A stretch of 40,311 nucleotides of DNA, taken from assembly GCF_000690905.1 (NCBI RefSeq), contig NZ_JMCL01000087.1:1-40311 (forward strand), written 5' to 3'. Numbering within the stretch: position 1 is the first letter of the stretch; each line of letters opens with the position of its first letter. A program made the position numbers and the translations under genes. The DNA is from Pseudomonas sp. Ant30-3. Lineage in GTDB: Bacteria > Pseudomonadota > Gammaproteobacteria > Pseudomonadales > Pseudomonadaceae. The notes beneath the pieces were generated by a model. It was not told where the DNA came from and searched no databases. It worked only from the letters and a program-made list of their open reading frames with translations. This document shows positions 17,704 through 25,147 of this stretch, one piece after another.

Positions 17704-18016
17704 ATGCCACGACGGGGCTGGCGAGCAGACTCAATCCGCCCAACGCCATGGCCAGCCGCGGGCGATATGGCAGCAGTAATACCAGCAGCAAAGCGCTAAG
17801 CATCAATACCGCACACCACTCGACAACGCCGAGGCCCCAACCGGTCGAAGCCACCGCCGCCCACAAGGAAAACGCCAACAGCGACCCTCCGCCCACTTTG
17901 AGCGCCCGGCGACGAGCAGCCGATGGCTTGCGTCCGAGCAGCTCGGCATGGCGCCGGTCCATCGATAAACACAGTGCGGTGAAGCCGCCGTAACAGAGCA
18001 ACAAGGCCAGCAACAT
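17690..18016 (-). CDS. DUF3325 small membrane protein
   Basis: This 108-residue protein has three hydrophobic segments (about 1-18, 42-61 and 65-105). The conserved middle part LSMDRRHAELLGRKPSAARR fits DUF3325. The ATG at 18016 overlaps the stop codon of the PepSY gene (ATGA), and its own end overlaps the sigma gene start. It is found in this order with DUF3649 and PepSY genes in many Pseudomonas iron loci. No biochemical role is known. Confidence 0.85.
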   Translation of the reverse strand: MLLALLLCYGGFTALCLSMDRRHAELLGRKPSAARRRALKVGGGSLLAFSLWAAVASTGWGLGVVEWCAVLMLSALLLVLLLPYRPRLAMALGGLSLLASPVVAFAQS

Positions 18017-19596
18017 CAGTTCGTCTCTCGCTCAAGAATGATCGATTGCCGACGCTGGCGCAGGACGATTTCTGGCCGCCCTGCGCGCTGCATTTTCCAC
18101 GCAGCCCAGGCGAAAAACAGGCCGCTGGCCAGGCACGTCAAATCAAACCCGGCCATGGCCCAATCGCCCTGCGCCAACGTGAAGCCCAAGTGATAAGGCG
18201 TGGTTAGCCCATTCAACAGCGGCAGCGCGGCGAACAACAGTGCCGCCAACGCGAGCTGCTCAACCCATGCCGCGCGCCCACGGCGGACCACGGCGTGCAA
18301 CAGACTGAGCCCCCAGACCAGGAAGAAGCTGTTGACCTCCCAATCCGAGCGCCCGGCCAGCTCGACCGGCAGTAAGCGATTGGCCCAGAAGAATGCCGCC
18401 ACGGCGAGCATCAGCCCCGACATGCTGGCGATGTTCAGCACTTCCACCAGGCGCAACTCGAACGGCATGACGCCGCTATTCACATGTTTGAGTTGACGCT
18501 TGCCCAACCAGATCACCAGCCCGGTGCCGATCATCGCCGTGCCGGCCAACCCGCAGATAAAGTACATCCAGCGCAACACTGGCTCGGCAAACCGGCCCAT
18601 GTGCAAGCCGTAAAAACCACCCGCGACGGCTCGCGGCAGCGATTGCTCAGGCGTCGCGCCGAGCAGTTGCCCGGTCACACCGTTGAAGGTCACCGCGCTG
18701 CTGAAATCGTAAACCAGGCGATCGGCGGCATCGCGCAGCAGCACCACCGAAGCGTTGGCATCGCCCGGATTATTCACCGTAATCCGTCCAACATCACCGC
18801 CCGACCACTGCTCACGCGCCTGTTGCAACAGCGGCGCGAGCGGCGCCAGCGCGGCCGGTTTACCCGCCACCTCCGGGGTGGTCGACGCCGGGAAACTCTC
18901 ATCATAAAACGCCCGCACATCACCGTGGTACGAAGCCAGAATGCTCGCCGGCATCACCATCGACATGAAGATCACCAAACTGCTGTAGGTAATCATCAAG
19001 TGAAACGGCAATACCAGCACACCCACCGCGTTGTGCCCGTCGAGCCAGGTACGCTGACCTTTGCGCGGGCGGAACGTGAAGAAGTCCTTGAAGATTTTCT
19101 TGTGGGTGATGATCCCGCTGATCAATGCGACAAACATCACCATCGCAGCGATGGTGGATAGCCAGCGGCCCCATGGGTGCGGCATCTGCAACTGAAAGTG
19201 GAAGCGGTAGAAGAATTCGCCGCCCATGGTCGCGCGGCCCTGCACTTCGGCACCGGCCTGCGGGTCGAGGTGTTTTTCCGTGAACTGACCGCGCTCACCG
19301 CGCTTGGCCGTGGTTTGCTGCCACCGCACCGACAAGCCTGGTTCTCGGGCATCGGGTAGATCAATGAGCCAGCGCGAGGCGCCGGCTGCATGCTGCTGCA
19401 GATAGTTTTGCGCCAAGGCCAGGCTGGCTTCGGAGCTGACGGAGCGCACCGGAATCTCTGGCTGCATCCAGTGGCTGATCTCGTCCTTGAAGTAGGCGAG
19501 CGTGCCGGTCAGGAAAATCGCGAACAGCAGCCAGCCGAATATCAACCCCGCCCAGGTGTGCAGCCAGGCCATGGTCTGACGAAAACCTTCTTTCAT
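18016..19596 (-). CDS. PepSY-associated membrane protein (siderophore-iron reductase-like, PiuB family)
   Basis: This 526-residue inner-membrane protein has a PepSY-TM start (MAWLHTWAGLIFGWLLFAIF; TGTLAYFKDEISHWMQPE). Several further membrane segments follow (about 138-160, 193-215, 335-360, and a cluster at 385-505) with histidines inside or near them (HPWGRWLS, GHNAVGVLVLPFHLMITYSS, GLHMGRF), which are candidate haem ligands. Family members include siderophore-linked iron reductases. It would act in releasing iron from the imported ferric siderophore at the inner membrane. It overlaps the DUF3649 gene upstream and the DUF3325 gene downstream by a few bases, so the genes form one operon. Confidence 0.92.
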   Translation of the reverse strand: MKEGFRQTMAWLHTWAGLIFGWLLFAIFLTGTLAYFKDEISHWMQPEIPVRSVSSEASLALAQNYLQQHAAGASRWLIDLPDAREPGLSVRWQQTTAKRGERGQFTEKHLDPQAGAEVQGRATMGGEFFYRFHFQLQMPHPWGRWLSTIAAMVMFVALISGIITHKKIFKDFFTFRPRKGQRTWLDGHNAVGVLVLPFHLMITYSSLVIFMSMVMPASILASYHGDVRAFYDESFPASTTPEVAGKPAALAPLAPLLQQAREQWSGGDVGRITVNNPGDANASVVLLRDAADRLVYDFSSAVTFNGVTGQLLGATPEQSLPRAVAGGFYGLHMGRFAEPVLRWMYFICGLAGTAMIGTGLVIWLGKRQLKHVNSGVMPFELRLVEVLNIASMSGLMLAVAAFFWANRLLPVELAGRSDWEVNSFFLVWGLSLLHAVVRRGRAAWVEQLALAALLFAALPLLNGLTTPYHLGFTLAQGDWAMAGFDLTCLASGLFFAWAAWKMQRAGRPEIVLRQRRQSIILERETN

Positions 19597-19898
19597 GGCT
19601 GGCCCGCCCAGTAGCCCAAACCGGCAGCCGCCGCCAGCAACAGGCTGGCTACGATCAGCCCGTGCCAGGCTCGCCAGGCGCTATGGCAGGCAAAACACCA
19701 GAGCACCGCGCACAGATAAGCCAAGAATGACGTCATCATCCCGGTCACCACCGCGTCGGCGCGGGCCATGGGCAACCACATCGTCAGGCAGACGCTGGCC
19801 AGCGCGGCGACGGCATAACCGCCCAGCACAGCGGCCAGCGCCCGCGAGGCGACGGCCATGCGATAGGAAACAGGGAGCGTGGTGGTTTTGCCTTTCAT
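19593..19898 (-). CDS. DUF3649 small membrane protein
   Basis: This 101-residue protein has three hydrophobic segments (about 18-42, 48-70 and 77-98). The family pattern is YRMAVASRALAAVLGGYAVA and MWLPMARADAVVTGMMTSFL, then CHSAWRAW. It is the first gene of the iron operon: the Fur box at 19958-19976 lies 60 bp upstream and its stop overlaps the start of the PepSY gene by 4 bp. Function unknown. Its constant position before the PepSY gene suggests a partner role in iron reduction. Confidence 0.87.
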   Translation of the reverse strand: MKGKTTTLPVSYRMAVASRALAAVLGGYAVAALASVCLTMWLPMARADAVVTGMMTSFLAYLCAVLWCFACHSAWRAWHGLIVASLLLAAAAGLGYWAGQP

Positions 19899-19957
19899 GT
19901 TTCAACCCGAAACGGGATGACGCCTCGTGCAAATCACGGCGCCAGCATGGGCGCAAT

Positions 19958-19976
19958 AATAATGATAAATATTCTC
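19958..19976. promoter_or_regulatory. Fur box of the DUF3649-PepSY-DUF3325-sigma operon
   Basis: AATAATGATAAATATTCTC matches 15 of 19 positions of the Fur consensus, including the run ATAATGATAA. It lies in the promoter region of the minus-strand iron operon, which points to repression by iron-loaded Fur. Confidence 0.85.
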
Positions 19977-20050
19977 ATACGCAAAAGGCTTCGGACGAAA
20001 TCGGTGATTCGCAGGCGGTTCAGGCGCTGCCGATTTATATCAAGCGCCAA

Positions 20051-20080
20051 CAAAAACGGGCCTGCGTTTGCAGGCCCGTT
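20051..20080 (-). terminator. Rho-independent terminator of the HPF-like gene
   Basis: A perfect 11-bp stem AACGGGCCTGC / GCAGGCCCGTT (20055-20065 with 20070-20080) has a 4-nt loop and, on the minus strand, a run of T residues directly after it. It lies 30 bp past the HPF-like stop codon and insulates the iron operon promoter. Confidence 0.9.
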
Positions 20081-20110
20081 GTCGTTGGGAAGGGAAAGAG
20101 CAATCCGGCA

Positions 20111-20518
20111 TCAGCCGTTTTGCGCGGCCTGTTCGTTTTCCAGAAACTCGTCTTCAAGCAGTGCGTCAGCCTCTACACGCTCGAATGGCACGACGGCGGC
20201 ACGTGGTTTACCCCGCAGTTTGCCGAACAAATGTTCCAGCGCGTGTTCCAGTTTTTCAGCGGCCCCGTCTATTGCCAGTTCCAGGGAATCAGCCTTGTGT
20301 GTGACGGAAATCGGTTGATGGCCTTTTGGCCGCGCTTCCAGCTGGCAGCGCATATCGTGGGGACCGGGCTTGTCGCCGTTCTCATCCCGCAGATGGACCT
20401 CGATGCGGGTCAGGTCCTCTTCATAACGTTCGAGCGTGCTCTCAATGGTAGTACGTACCCACTCCTCCAGTCGGATGCTGCTTTGAATATGGTTATCACT
20501 GTTGACTTGGATTTGCAT
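20111..20518 (-). CDS. HPF/RaiA-family ribosome-associated protein
   Basis: This 135-residue protein starts with the ribosome hibernation factor fold: MQIQVNSDNHIQSSIRLEEW, ERYEEDLTRIEVHLRDENGD, then the ISVTHKADSLELAIDGAAEK and LEHALEHLFGKLRGKPR segments. It is longer than the short HPF encoded next to rpoN in Pseudomonas (about 100 residues) and has an acidic tail (ADALLEDEFLENEQAAQ) instead of a long-HPF dimerisation domain. It is therefore likely a second paralogue binding the ribosomal decoding region under stress, not the canonical Hpf. AAGGG sits 7 nt before the ATG. It is a single-gene unit with its own terminator. Confidence 0.88.
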   Translation of the reverse strand: MQIQVNSDNHIQSSIRLEEWVRTTIESTLERYEEDLTRIEVHLRDENGDKPGPHDMRCQLEARPKGHQPISVTHKADSLELAIDGAAEKLEHALEHLFGKLRGKPRAAVVPFERVEADALLEDEFLENEQAAQNG

Positions 20519-20730
20519 AGTTCATCCCTTATTTCAGCTAGCTCGCGAGAGGCCTTTCAGCTCGCCCTTGGGCGTCATCACTGTGACCTCTTACTTACAC
20601 AATCGGTTCGTCCGGCGAACAATTCAACCCCTGAAAAAAGATAAATATTCATTCGCAAAAAAAGCCGGACAACCGTTAAAAGCGCTGTTAAGGTCGGGAG
20701 TCGGGTCGCCCCGCTCCTGCCCCGAATTGC

Positions 20731-21678
20731 TCACATCTGCTGCTCCGCCAATGGATGCAAGCTGCGAAAAACGCCCGCCTCTTCCACCAGCCAATCGTGC
20801 ACCGCGCGCACGCCCGGATGGCTCAGAGCACCCGGCGCATACAGCAGCACGTAGCGTTTGTGATTGGGCACCGCCAGGCCAAACGGCACGATCAACGCCC
20901 CCCGCTCCAGCTCATCGTTGAGCAGCGTTCGTCGCGCAATGGCCACGCCCATGCCGGCAATGGCCGCTTCAATGGTCAGGTGGTTACGATTGAAGGTGTG
21001 ACCGCGCCGCACATCCGCGCCCTCGAAACCGATGGCATCGAGATAAAACTCCCACTCCGCGTATTCATAGCTGCCACGCCAGGCAGTGATGTCGTGCAGC
21101 AGCGGGAAATGCATCAGGTCCGCCGGCCCGTGCAGCGGCGGTCGGCCACGCAACAGGCTCGGCGCGCACACCGGAAAAATCTGCTCATCCAGCAGGGCTG
21201 TGGATAACAGGCCGGGATAGCTGCCGTCGTTCAAGTCGATCGCCAGATCGAAATCGCCCTCATGCAACGGCACGCTGCTGTCTTCCGCGACCAGGCGCAA
21301 CTGAATGTCCGGAAAGCGCTGCTGCAACCGGGGCAATCGCGGCGTCAGCCATTTGCTCAGAAAAGAGGGAATTGAACGGACGCGCAAGATGCCGCTGATC
21401 ATGCCCGCATCCAGTCGGCGCAATTCGGCATCGATGCTGCCGTAAGCCTCGTTGACGGTAATGGCCAGCCGCTGCCCCTGCGCGCTCAGTTCAACGCCGC
21501 GCGCGCGGCGATGAAACAGGCGAAAACCCAGGCGTTCTTCCAGTTGGCGGATCTGCTGGCTGACCGCACCCGGCGTGATGTGCAGCTCCTCGGCGCATCG
21601 CGTGAACGAGAGGTGCCGGGCCGCACAGGAAAACACGTGCAGCCAGACATAGGTCTGCGCATGCAATTGACGACTCAT
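20731..21678 (-). CDS. LysR-family regulator (GcvA-like), divergent from the serine dehydratase gene
   Basis: This 315-residue regulator has a GcvA-type DNA-binding domain (WLHVFSCAARHLSFTRCAEE; LHITPGAVSQQIRQLEERLG; LFHRRARGVELSAQGQRL) and a LysR ligand domain (about 93-295). It faces away from the L-serine ammonia-lyase gene across about 135 bp. Control of that gene in response to serine or glycine is a reasonable guess from position, as GcvA-type regulators often act in glycine/serine metabolism. The target is not shown by sequence. Confidence 0.92.
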   Translation of the reverse strand: MSRQLHAQTYVWLHVFSCAARHLSFTRCAEELHITPGAVSQQIRQLEERLGFRLFHRRARGVELSAQGQRLAITVNEAYGSIDAELRRLDAGMISGILRVRSIPSFLSKWLTPRLPRLQQRFPDIQLRLVAEDSSVPLHEGDFDLAIDLNDGSYPGLLSTALLDEQIFPVCAPSLLRGRPPLHGPADLMHFPLLHDITAWRGSYEYAEWEFYLDAIGFEGADVRRGHTFNRNHLTIEAAIAGMGVAIARRTLLNDELERGALIVPFGLAVPNHKRYVLLYAPGALSHPGVRAVHDWLVEEAGVFRSLHPLAEQQM

Positions 21679-21813
21679 CGTTTAGTCCTGCTAAAGGCTG
21701 TCTTAGGAATTTTCGTTGGTCACGTAGGACGTTGCAGCTCAGTATCGTCGACATTGCGCTCGTCCTACAAAAATGGCAGCGATTTTTCTTCCATTGCTTG
21801 TATAGGGTTTAGC

Positions 21814-23190
21814 ATGGCTATCAGTGTTTTCGATCTGTTCAAAGTGGGTATCGGTCCTTCCAGCTCCCACACCGTCGGGCCAATGCGTGCTGCTGCGACC
21901 TTCACTCAGGCGCTCGCCGACCAGCAAATGCTCGGTGACACGCGTCGCATCGAAATTCGCCTGTACGGCTCGCTGTCGGCCACCGGCGTCGGCCACGCCA
22001 CCGACCGCGCCTGCGTCCTGGGCCTGATGGGTGAATGGCCGGACAGTATCGACCCCACGACCATCGAAAGCCGGATCCAGGCGTTACGCGAAACCGGCGA
22101 ACTCAGCCTTGCGGGGAAAACCACCATTGCCTTCGATTGGCAGCGTGATCTGCTGCTGCTCGACGAGTGCCTGCCGTACCACCCCAACGCCATGTCCCTG
22201 ACCGCCTTCGGCGAGAGCGGTGAGCTGTGGGAACAGACGTACTATTCCATCGGCGGCGGTTTCATCGTTGAAGCGGCTGAAGCCGAGTCGGGCATCGCGC
22301 CCGCCAGCGACGTCGTCCTGCCCTACGATTTCTCCACCGCCGCCGAGTTGCTCACGTTGTGCAACGAGCACGGCTTGCGTGTATCCGAGTTGATCATGGC
22401 CAACGAACTGGCCTGGCGCAGCGAGGCCGAGATTCGTCAGGGCCTGTTGCATATCTGGTCGGTGATGCGCGAATGCGTCGAGCAGGGCTTGCGTCACGAA
22501 GGCATCCTGCCGGGCGGTCTTAATGTGCCGCGGCGTGCGGCGAAACTGCACCGCAGCCTGTTGGAAATCGGCAAGCCGAATGTCATCACTTCCACCCTGT
22601 CGGCGATGGAATGGGTCAACCTGTTCGCCCTGGCCGTGAACGAAGAAAACGCGGCCGGCGGGCGTATGGTGACTGCGCCGACCAACGGCGCGGCGGGGAT
22701 TATCCCGGCGGTGCTGCACTACTACATGAAATTCAATCCGGACGCCTCGGACGATGACGTCGTCGCCTTCTTTTTAGCTGCTGCCGCTGTCGGCATTCTT
22801 TGCAAAAAAAATGCGTCGATCTCCGGCGCGGAAGTTGGCTGTCAGGGCGAAGTCGGTTCGGCGTGCGCCATGGCGGCTGCTGGCTTGGCGGACATCCTCG
22901 GAGCGACGCCGGAACAATTGGAAAACGCTGCCGAAATTGGTTTGGAGCACAATCTCGGTCTGACCTGCGACCCGGTCGGCGGTCTGGTTCAGGTCCCGTG
23001 CATCGAGCGCAACGCAATCGCGGCGGTGAAAGCTATCAACGCCACGCAAATGGCCCTGCGCGGCGATGGCAAACACTTCATTTCGCTCGATCGGGTCATC
23101 CGCACCATGCGCGACACCGGCGCCGACATGCACGACAAGTACAAGGAAACTTCGCGCGGTGGTCTGGCCGTGAACTGGGTGGAGTGCTGA
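21814..23190 (+). CDS. sdaA: L-serine ammonia-lyase (L-serine dehydratase), iron-sulfur type
   Basis: This 458-residue single-chain enzyme converts L-serine to pyruvate and ammonia. The beta-domain motif VGIGPSSSHTVGPMRAAATF is near the N-terminus. The alpha-domain cysteines that hold the [4Fe-4S] cluster are in VGCQGEVGSACAMAAAG, LGLTCDPVGGLVQVPC and nearby. Length matches bacterial type 2 enzymes (about 455). The frame is open further upstream to 21511, but ATG 21814 (MAISVFDLFK) is the family start and the earlier part overlaps the divergent LysR gene. Pseudomonas genomes carry more than one sdaA copy, so paralogue identity is not fixed. A REP hairpin after the stop may act as terminator. 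Confidence 0.95.
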   Translation: MAISVFDLFKVGIGPSSSHTVGPMRAAATFTQALADQQMLGDTRRIEIRLYGSLSATGVGHATDRACVLGLMGEWPDSIDPTTIESRIQALRETGELSLAGKTTIAFDWQRDLLLLDECLPYHPNAMSLTAFGESGELWEQTYYSIGGGFIVEAAEAESGIAPASDVVLPYDFSTAAELLTLCNEHGLRVSELIMANELAWRSEAEIRQGLLHIWSVMRECVEQGLRHEGILPGGLNVPRRAAKLHRSLLEIGKPNVITSTLSAMEWVNLFALAVNEENAAGGRMVTAPTNGAAGIIPAVLHYYMKFNPDASDDDVVAFFLAAAAVGILCKKNASISGAEVGCQGEVGSACAMAAAGLADILGATPEQLENAAEIGLEHNLGLTCDPVGGLVQVPCIERNAIAAVKAINATQMALRGDGKHFISLDRVIRTMRDTGADMHDKYKETSRGGLAVNWVEC

Positions 23191-23520
23191 TCGCACCGCT
23201 TGAGGACGTTTCCCTGTTTTTGCCCGGAAACGGGCAGAAATCCACAACCCGATGCATAAAACCTTTCTGCTACAACGCCCCCCTGTAGCAGCTGGCGAAG
23301 CCTGCGTCTGACTCCCGTCGAGCCAGACGCAGGCTTCGCTAGCTGCTACAAACCCACATAGCCCTGAGTCGGCCATGACATTGTCCGACAATGTTTGCGG
23401 CATGCCCCTTGCTAGATCACCCCTGAAGGTAAGCGCTGTACGAGCCGATGGTCCGGTGTTGCGAACTAATCCCGATCACGGTCGTCAACAACTGCACGTT
23501 CAATCAGGCGGTGACGCAAC
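23191..23520. other. Intergenic region between serine dehydratase and DUF3509 genes
   Basis: About 330 bp with a REP-type hairpin near its start (23284-23350). The rest (about 23351-23520) should hold the promoter of the DUF3509 gene. No further gene or clear operator was recognised. Confidence 0.6.
23284..23350. repeat. Inverted REP pair forming a long hairpin (GTAGCAGCTGGCG family)
   Basis: TGTAGCAGCTGGCGAAGCCT and GCGTCTG (23284-23310) pair with the inverse at 23324-23350 (one mismatched base), with a 13-nt loop. This is a third REP family in the window; the same sequence occurs at 38530-38712. Confidence 0.9.
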
Positions 23521-23838
23521 ATGGACAACCCTTTTCAGCTCATTACCGATGCATTTGCGCCGGATTATCAGATCAACCTGAGCATTCAGGGACTCGACGG
23601 TCGCATCATGCTGACCCTGTCCAACAGCGGCCGCGTCGTTGCCAAGCGGATGATCAGCGCCGAACAGCGCAACGACCCCGAGCGTCTGAAGCGGCTTGTG
23701 CAAAGCATTCAGTTCGGCATCGCCATCGAGCAGGGCCATAGCGCCATGTCGATCCTCGAAGCCATGACCGATAGCGACAGCCGCGCGCTGCCGCCGCCAC
23801 CCGTCAAAGATCAGCCACGACCTGCGATGGGCCTTTAA
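23521..23838 (+). CDS. DUF3509 protein
   Basis: This 105-residue protein matches the DUF3509 family, which is largely confined to Pseudomonas: MDNPFQLITDAFAPDYQINL, then GRIMLTLSNSGRVVAKRMIS and LVQSIQFGIAIEQG. No signal peptide or membrane segment is present and the C-terminus is a proline-rich tail. Function unknown. Its last 4 bp overlap the convergent PsiE-like gene, so the two may influence each other by opposing transcription. Confidence 0.87.
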   Translation: MDNPFQLITDAFAPDYQINLSIQGLDGRIMLTLSNSGRVVAKRMISAEQRNDPERLKRLVQSIQFGIAIEQGHSAMSILEAMTDSDSRALPPPPVKDQPRPAMGL

Positions 23839-24335
23839 ATCTCGCCCTTCTCGACCTCGGGATGTTCACCGGAACCCGCACCAACCTTGCGTTGCGGGTG
23901 CTCGATCTTTACCGAGGGGAATTGCGACGAAGCGTAACGCACCACCAGAATCGCAAACGCCAGCAATAGAATCCCGCCGCACAGATAAATGATCCCCAGA
24001 TCGGGCGGGTTGTGGTGCGACACGTTGGAGATCAGCAACCGCGTCAGTGCGGTAATCGCCACGTAGATCAGAAAGCGCACCGGCATGTGGTTGGTCTTGA
24101 AATAAATCCCGACCATCGCGCCCAATTCCAGATAGATGAACAGCAACAGGATGTCATCGATCTTGATGTGCCCCTCCTCCAGCATTCCCAAAAATTCCAT
24201 CACCGCTGCCCATGCGGTCACTGCGCCGATGGCGAAAAGCGCCAGGTAATGGAACGTCTCGACGAACAGGTTGCCCAGCGACTCGGCCAGTTGATGCACG
24301 TTCTGCCGTAGTTTCTCGGCCCAGTTGATTTTCAC
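23835..24335 (-). CDS. PsiE-like phosphate-starvation-inducible membrane protein
   Basis: This 166-residue protein has four membrane segments (about 29-50, 60-78, 85-102 and 114-135) and PsiE-type sequence (DDILLLFIYLELGAMVGIYF; FLIYVAITALTRLLISN). The start is GTG 24335 with AAGGAAG about 7 nt upstream. In E. coli psiE is under PhoB and cAMP-CRP control, but its role is not known. No clear Pho box was found here. The C-terminal 30 residues are charged and specific to this branch. It overlaps the DUF3509 gene tail-to-tail by 4 bp. Confidence 0.9.
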   Translation of the reverse strand: MKINWAEKLRQNVHQLAESLGNLFVETFHYLALFAIGAVTAWAAVMEFLGMLEEGHIKIDDILLLFIYLELGAMVGIYFKTNHMPVRFLIYVAITALTRLLISNVSHHNPPDLGIIYLCGGILLLAFAILVVRYASSQFPSVKIEHPQRKVGAGSGEHPEVEKGEI

Positions 24336-24677
24336 AGTGATACTTCCTTAGCTCGGCTCGAGCGGATGATGCGCGATGGACGTGACGGTTCTGCATGCAG
24401 AAAAAAGGCCATTCAAGGCTGCCATATGATGGCGAGACGCCCTGAAACAAGCGCCGTGGCGTTTGGTCGCACCCTGCGGGCTATCCGGATCCGGACGAAC
24501 GAGCCGGTGGGCGATCCGACTTGCCCGCAAACGGCTCCACACGGACCTGACAAAACCTGAATTGCGTCTACATTGAAAAGCCACTACCCAAACCGCAGCG
24601 ATTCGCTTATCCTTTTCGCTGTATATAAATACAGTAGTCGCTTAAGGCTACTTTTGTGAAGGCATGTGAGGTGGTGA
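24336..24677. other. Intergenic region between psiE-like and yebG genes
   Basis: About 340 bp between divergent genes. The yebG side holds a perfect LexA-type palindrome. The middle (about 24400-24600) shows no gene, repeat or operator that I can support. Confidence 0.6.
24619..24634. promoter_or_regulatory. LexA box (SOS operator) of yebG
   Basis: CTGTATATAAATACAG has the CTGT-N8-ACAG frame with the AT-alternating centre of the consensus. It lies 43 bp before the yebG start codon, in agreement with LexA control of yebG in E. coli. Confidence 0.95.
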
Positions 24678-25028
24678 ATGGCCGTCGAAGTGGTATACCG
24701 CAGCAGCCGAGATCTGGAGCGCTTGTTCATGGATAAAGCCGAAGCTGACCGTCATGACAAAATGCTCGAGCTGGCTGAGTTGCTGGCTGAAGTGTTGCAC
24801 AAAGCCGTTCCGTCCTTGAGCGAACAGCAGGTGGAAGAAGCCGGGATCTACATGGCGAAAAATCGCGATGTGTTCGCCAAGGCATTCAAGAGCCAGCCGG
24901 ACGCCCTGTCCGAATTGCTGAGCGCGCCAGCCGAAGTGATTGAGCCGGTTGCAGCGACTGAGCCTGAGCCTGATGAACCAGCCGTTGCGCCAGTCAAACC
25001 AGCGAAGGCTGCAAAAGCTGCGAAATAA
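24678..25028 (+). CDS. yebG: YebG-family SOS-inducible protein
   Basis: This 116-residue protein starts like E. coli YebG (MAVEVVYRSSRDLERLFMDK; ADRHDKMLELAELLAEVL). It is longer because of an Ala/Pro/Glu/Lys-rich tail ending in PAKAAKAAK, which may contact nucleic acid. YebG is a small DNA-damage-induced protein of uncertain mechanism. The strong LexA box upstream and a dedicated terminator downstream make it a single-gene SOS unit. Confidence 0.93.
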   Translation: MAVEVVYRSSRDLERLFMDKAEADRHDKMLELAELLAEVLHKAVPSLSEQQVEEAGIYMAKNRDVFAKAFKSQPDALSELLSAPAEVIEPVAATEPEPDEPAVAPVKPAKAAKAAK

Positions 25029-25044
25029 GCAGCACAGAATTGAA

Positions 25045-25077
25045 TAGGCCCTGAGTCGAATGGCTCAAGGCCTTTTT
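25045..25077 (+). terminator. Rho-independent terminator of yebG
   Basis: Stem AGGCC-c-TGAG with CTCA-a-GGCCT (25046-25055 and 25064-25073), then TTTTT. It starts 17 bp after the yebG stop codon. Confidence 0.9.
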
Positions 25078-25103
25078 CATGGCGAAAATTTGATCAGGTT
25101 CCA

Positions 25104-25135
25104 GTAGGAGCTGCCGCAGGCTGCGATCTTTTGAT
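25104..25135. repeat. Single Pseudomonas repeat element (GTAGGAGCTGCCGCAGGCTG type)
   Basis: GTAGGAGCTGCCGCAGGCTG followed by CGATCTTTTGAT is a well-known short repeat of fluorescent pseudomonads. It lies between convergent yebG and the amino-acid dehydrogenase gene. Confidence 0.75.
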
Positions 25136-25147
25136 GCGCACAACGTG

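Noticed and set aside
20639..20660. AT-rich GATAAATATTCATT-like stretch considered as a second Fur box
   Set aside because: Only the left half resembles the consensus and symmetry is lacking; it does not lie clearly before an iron gene.
21511..21813. N-terminal extension of the serine dehydratase
   Set aside because: It overlaps the divergent LysR gene and its promoter; family proteins start at the MAISVFDLFK position.
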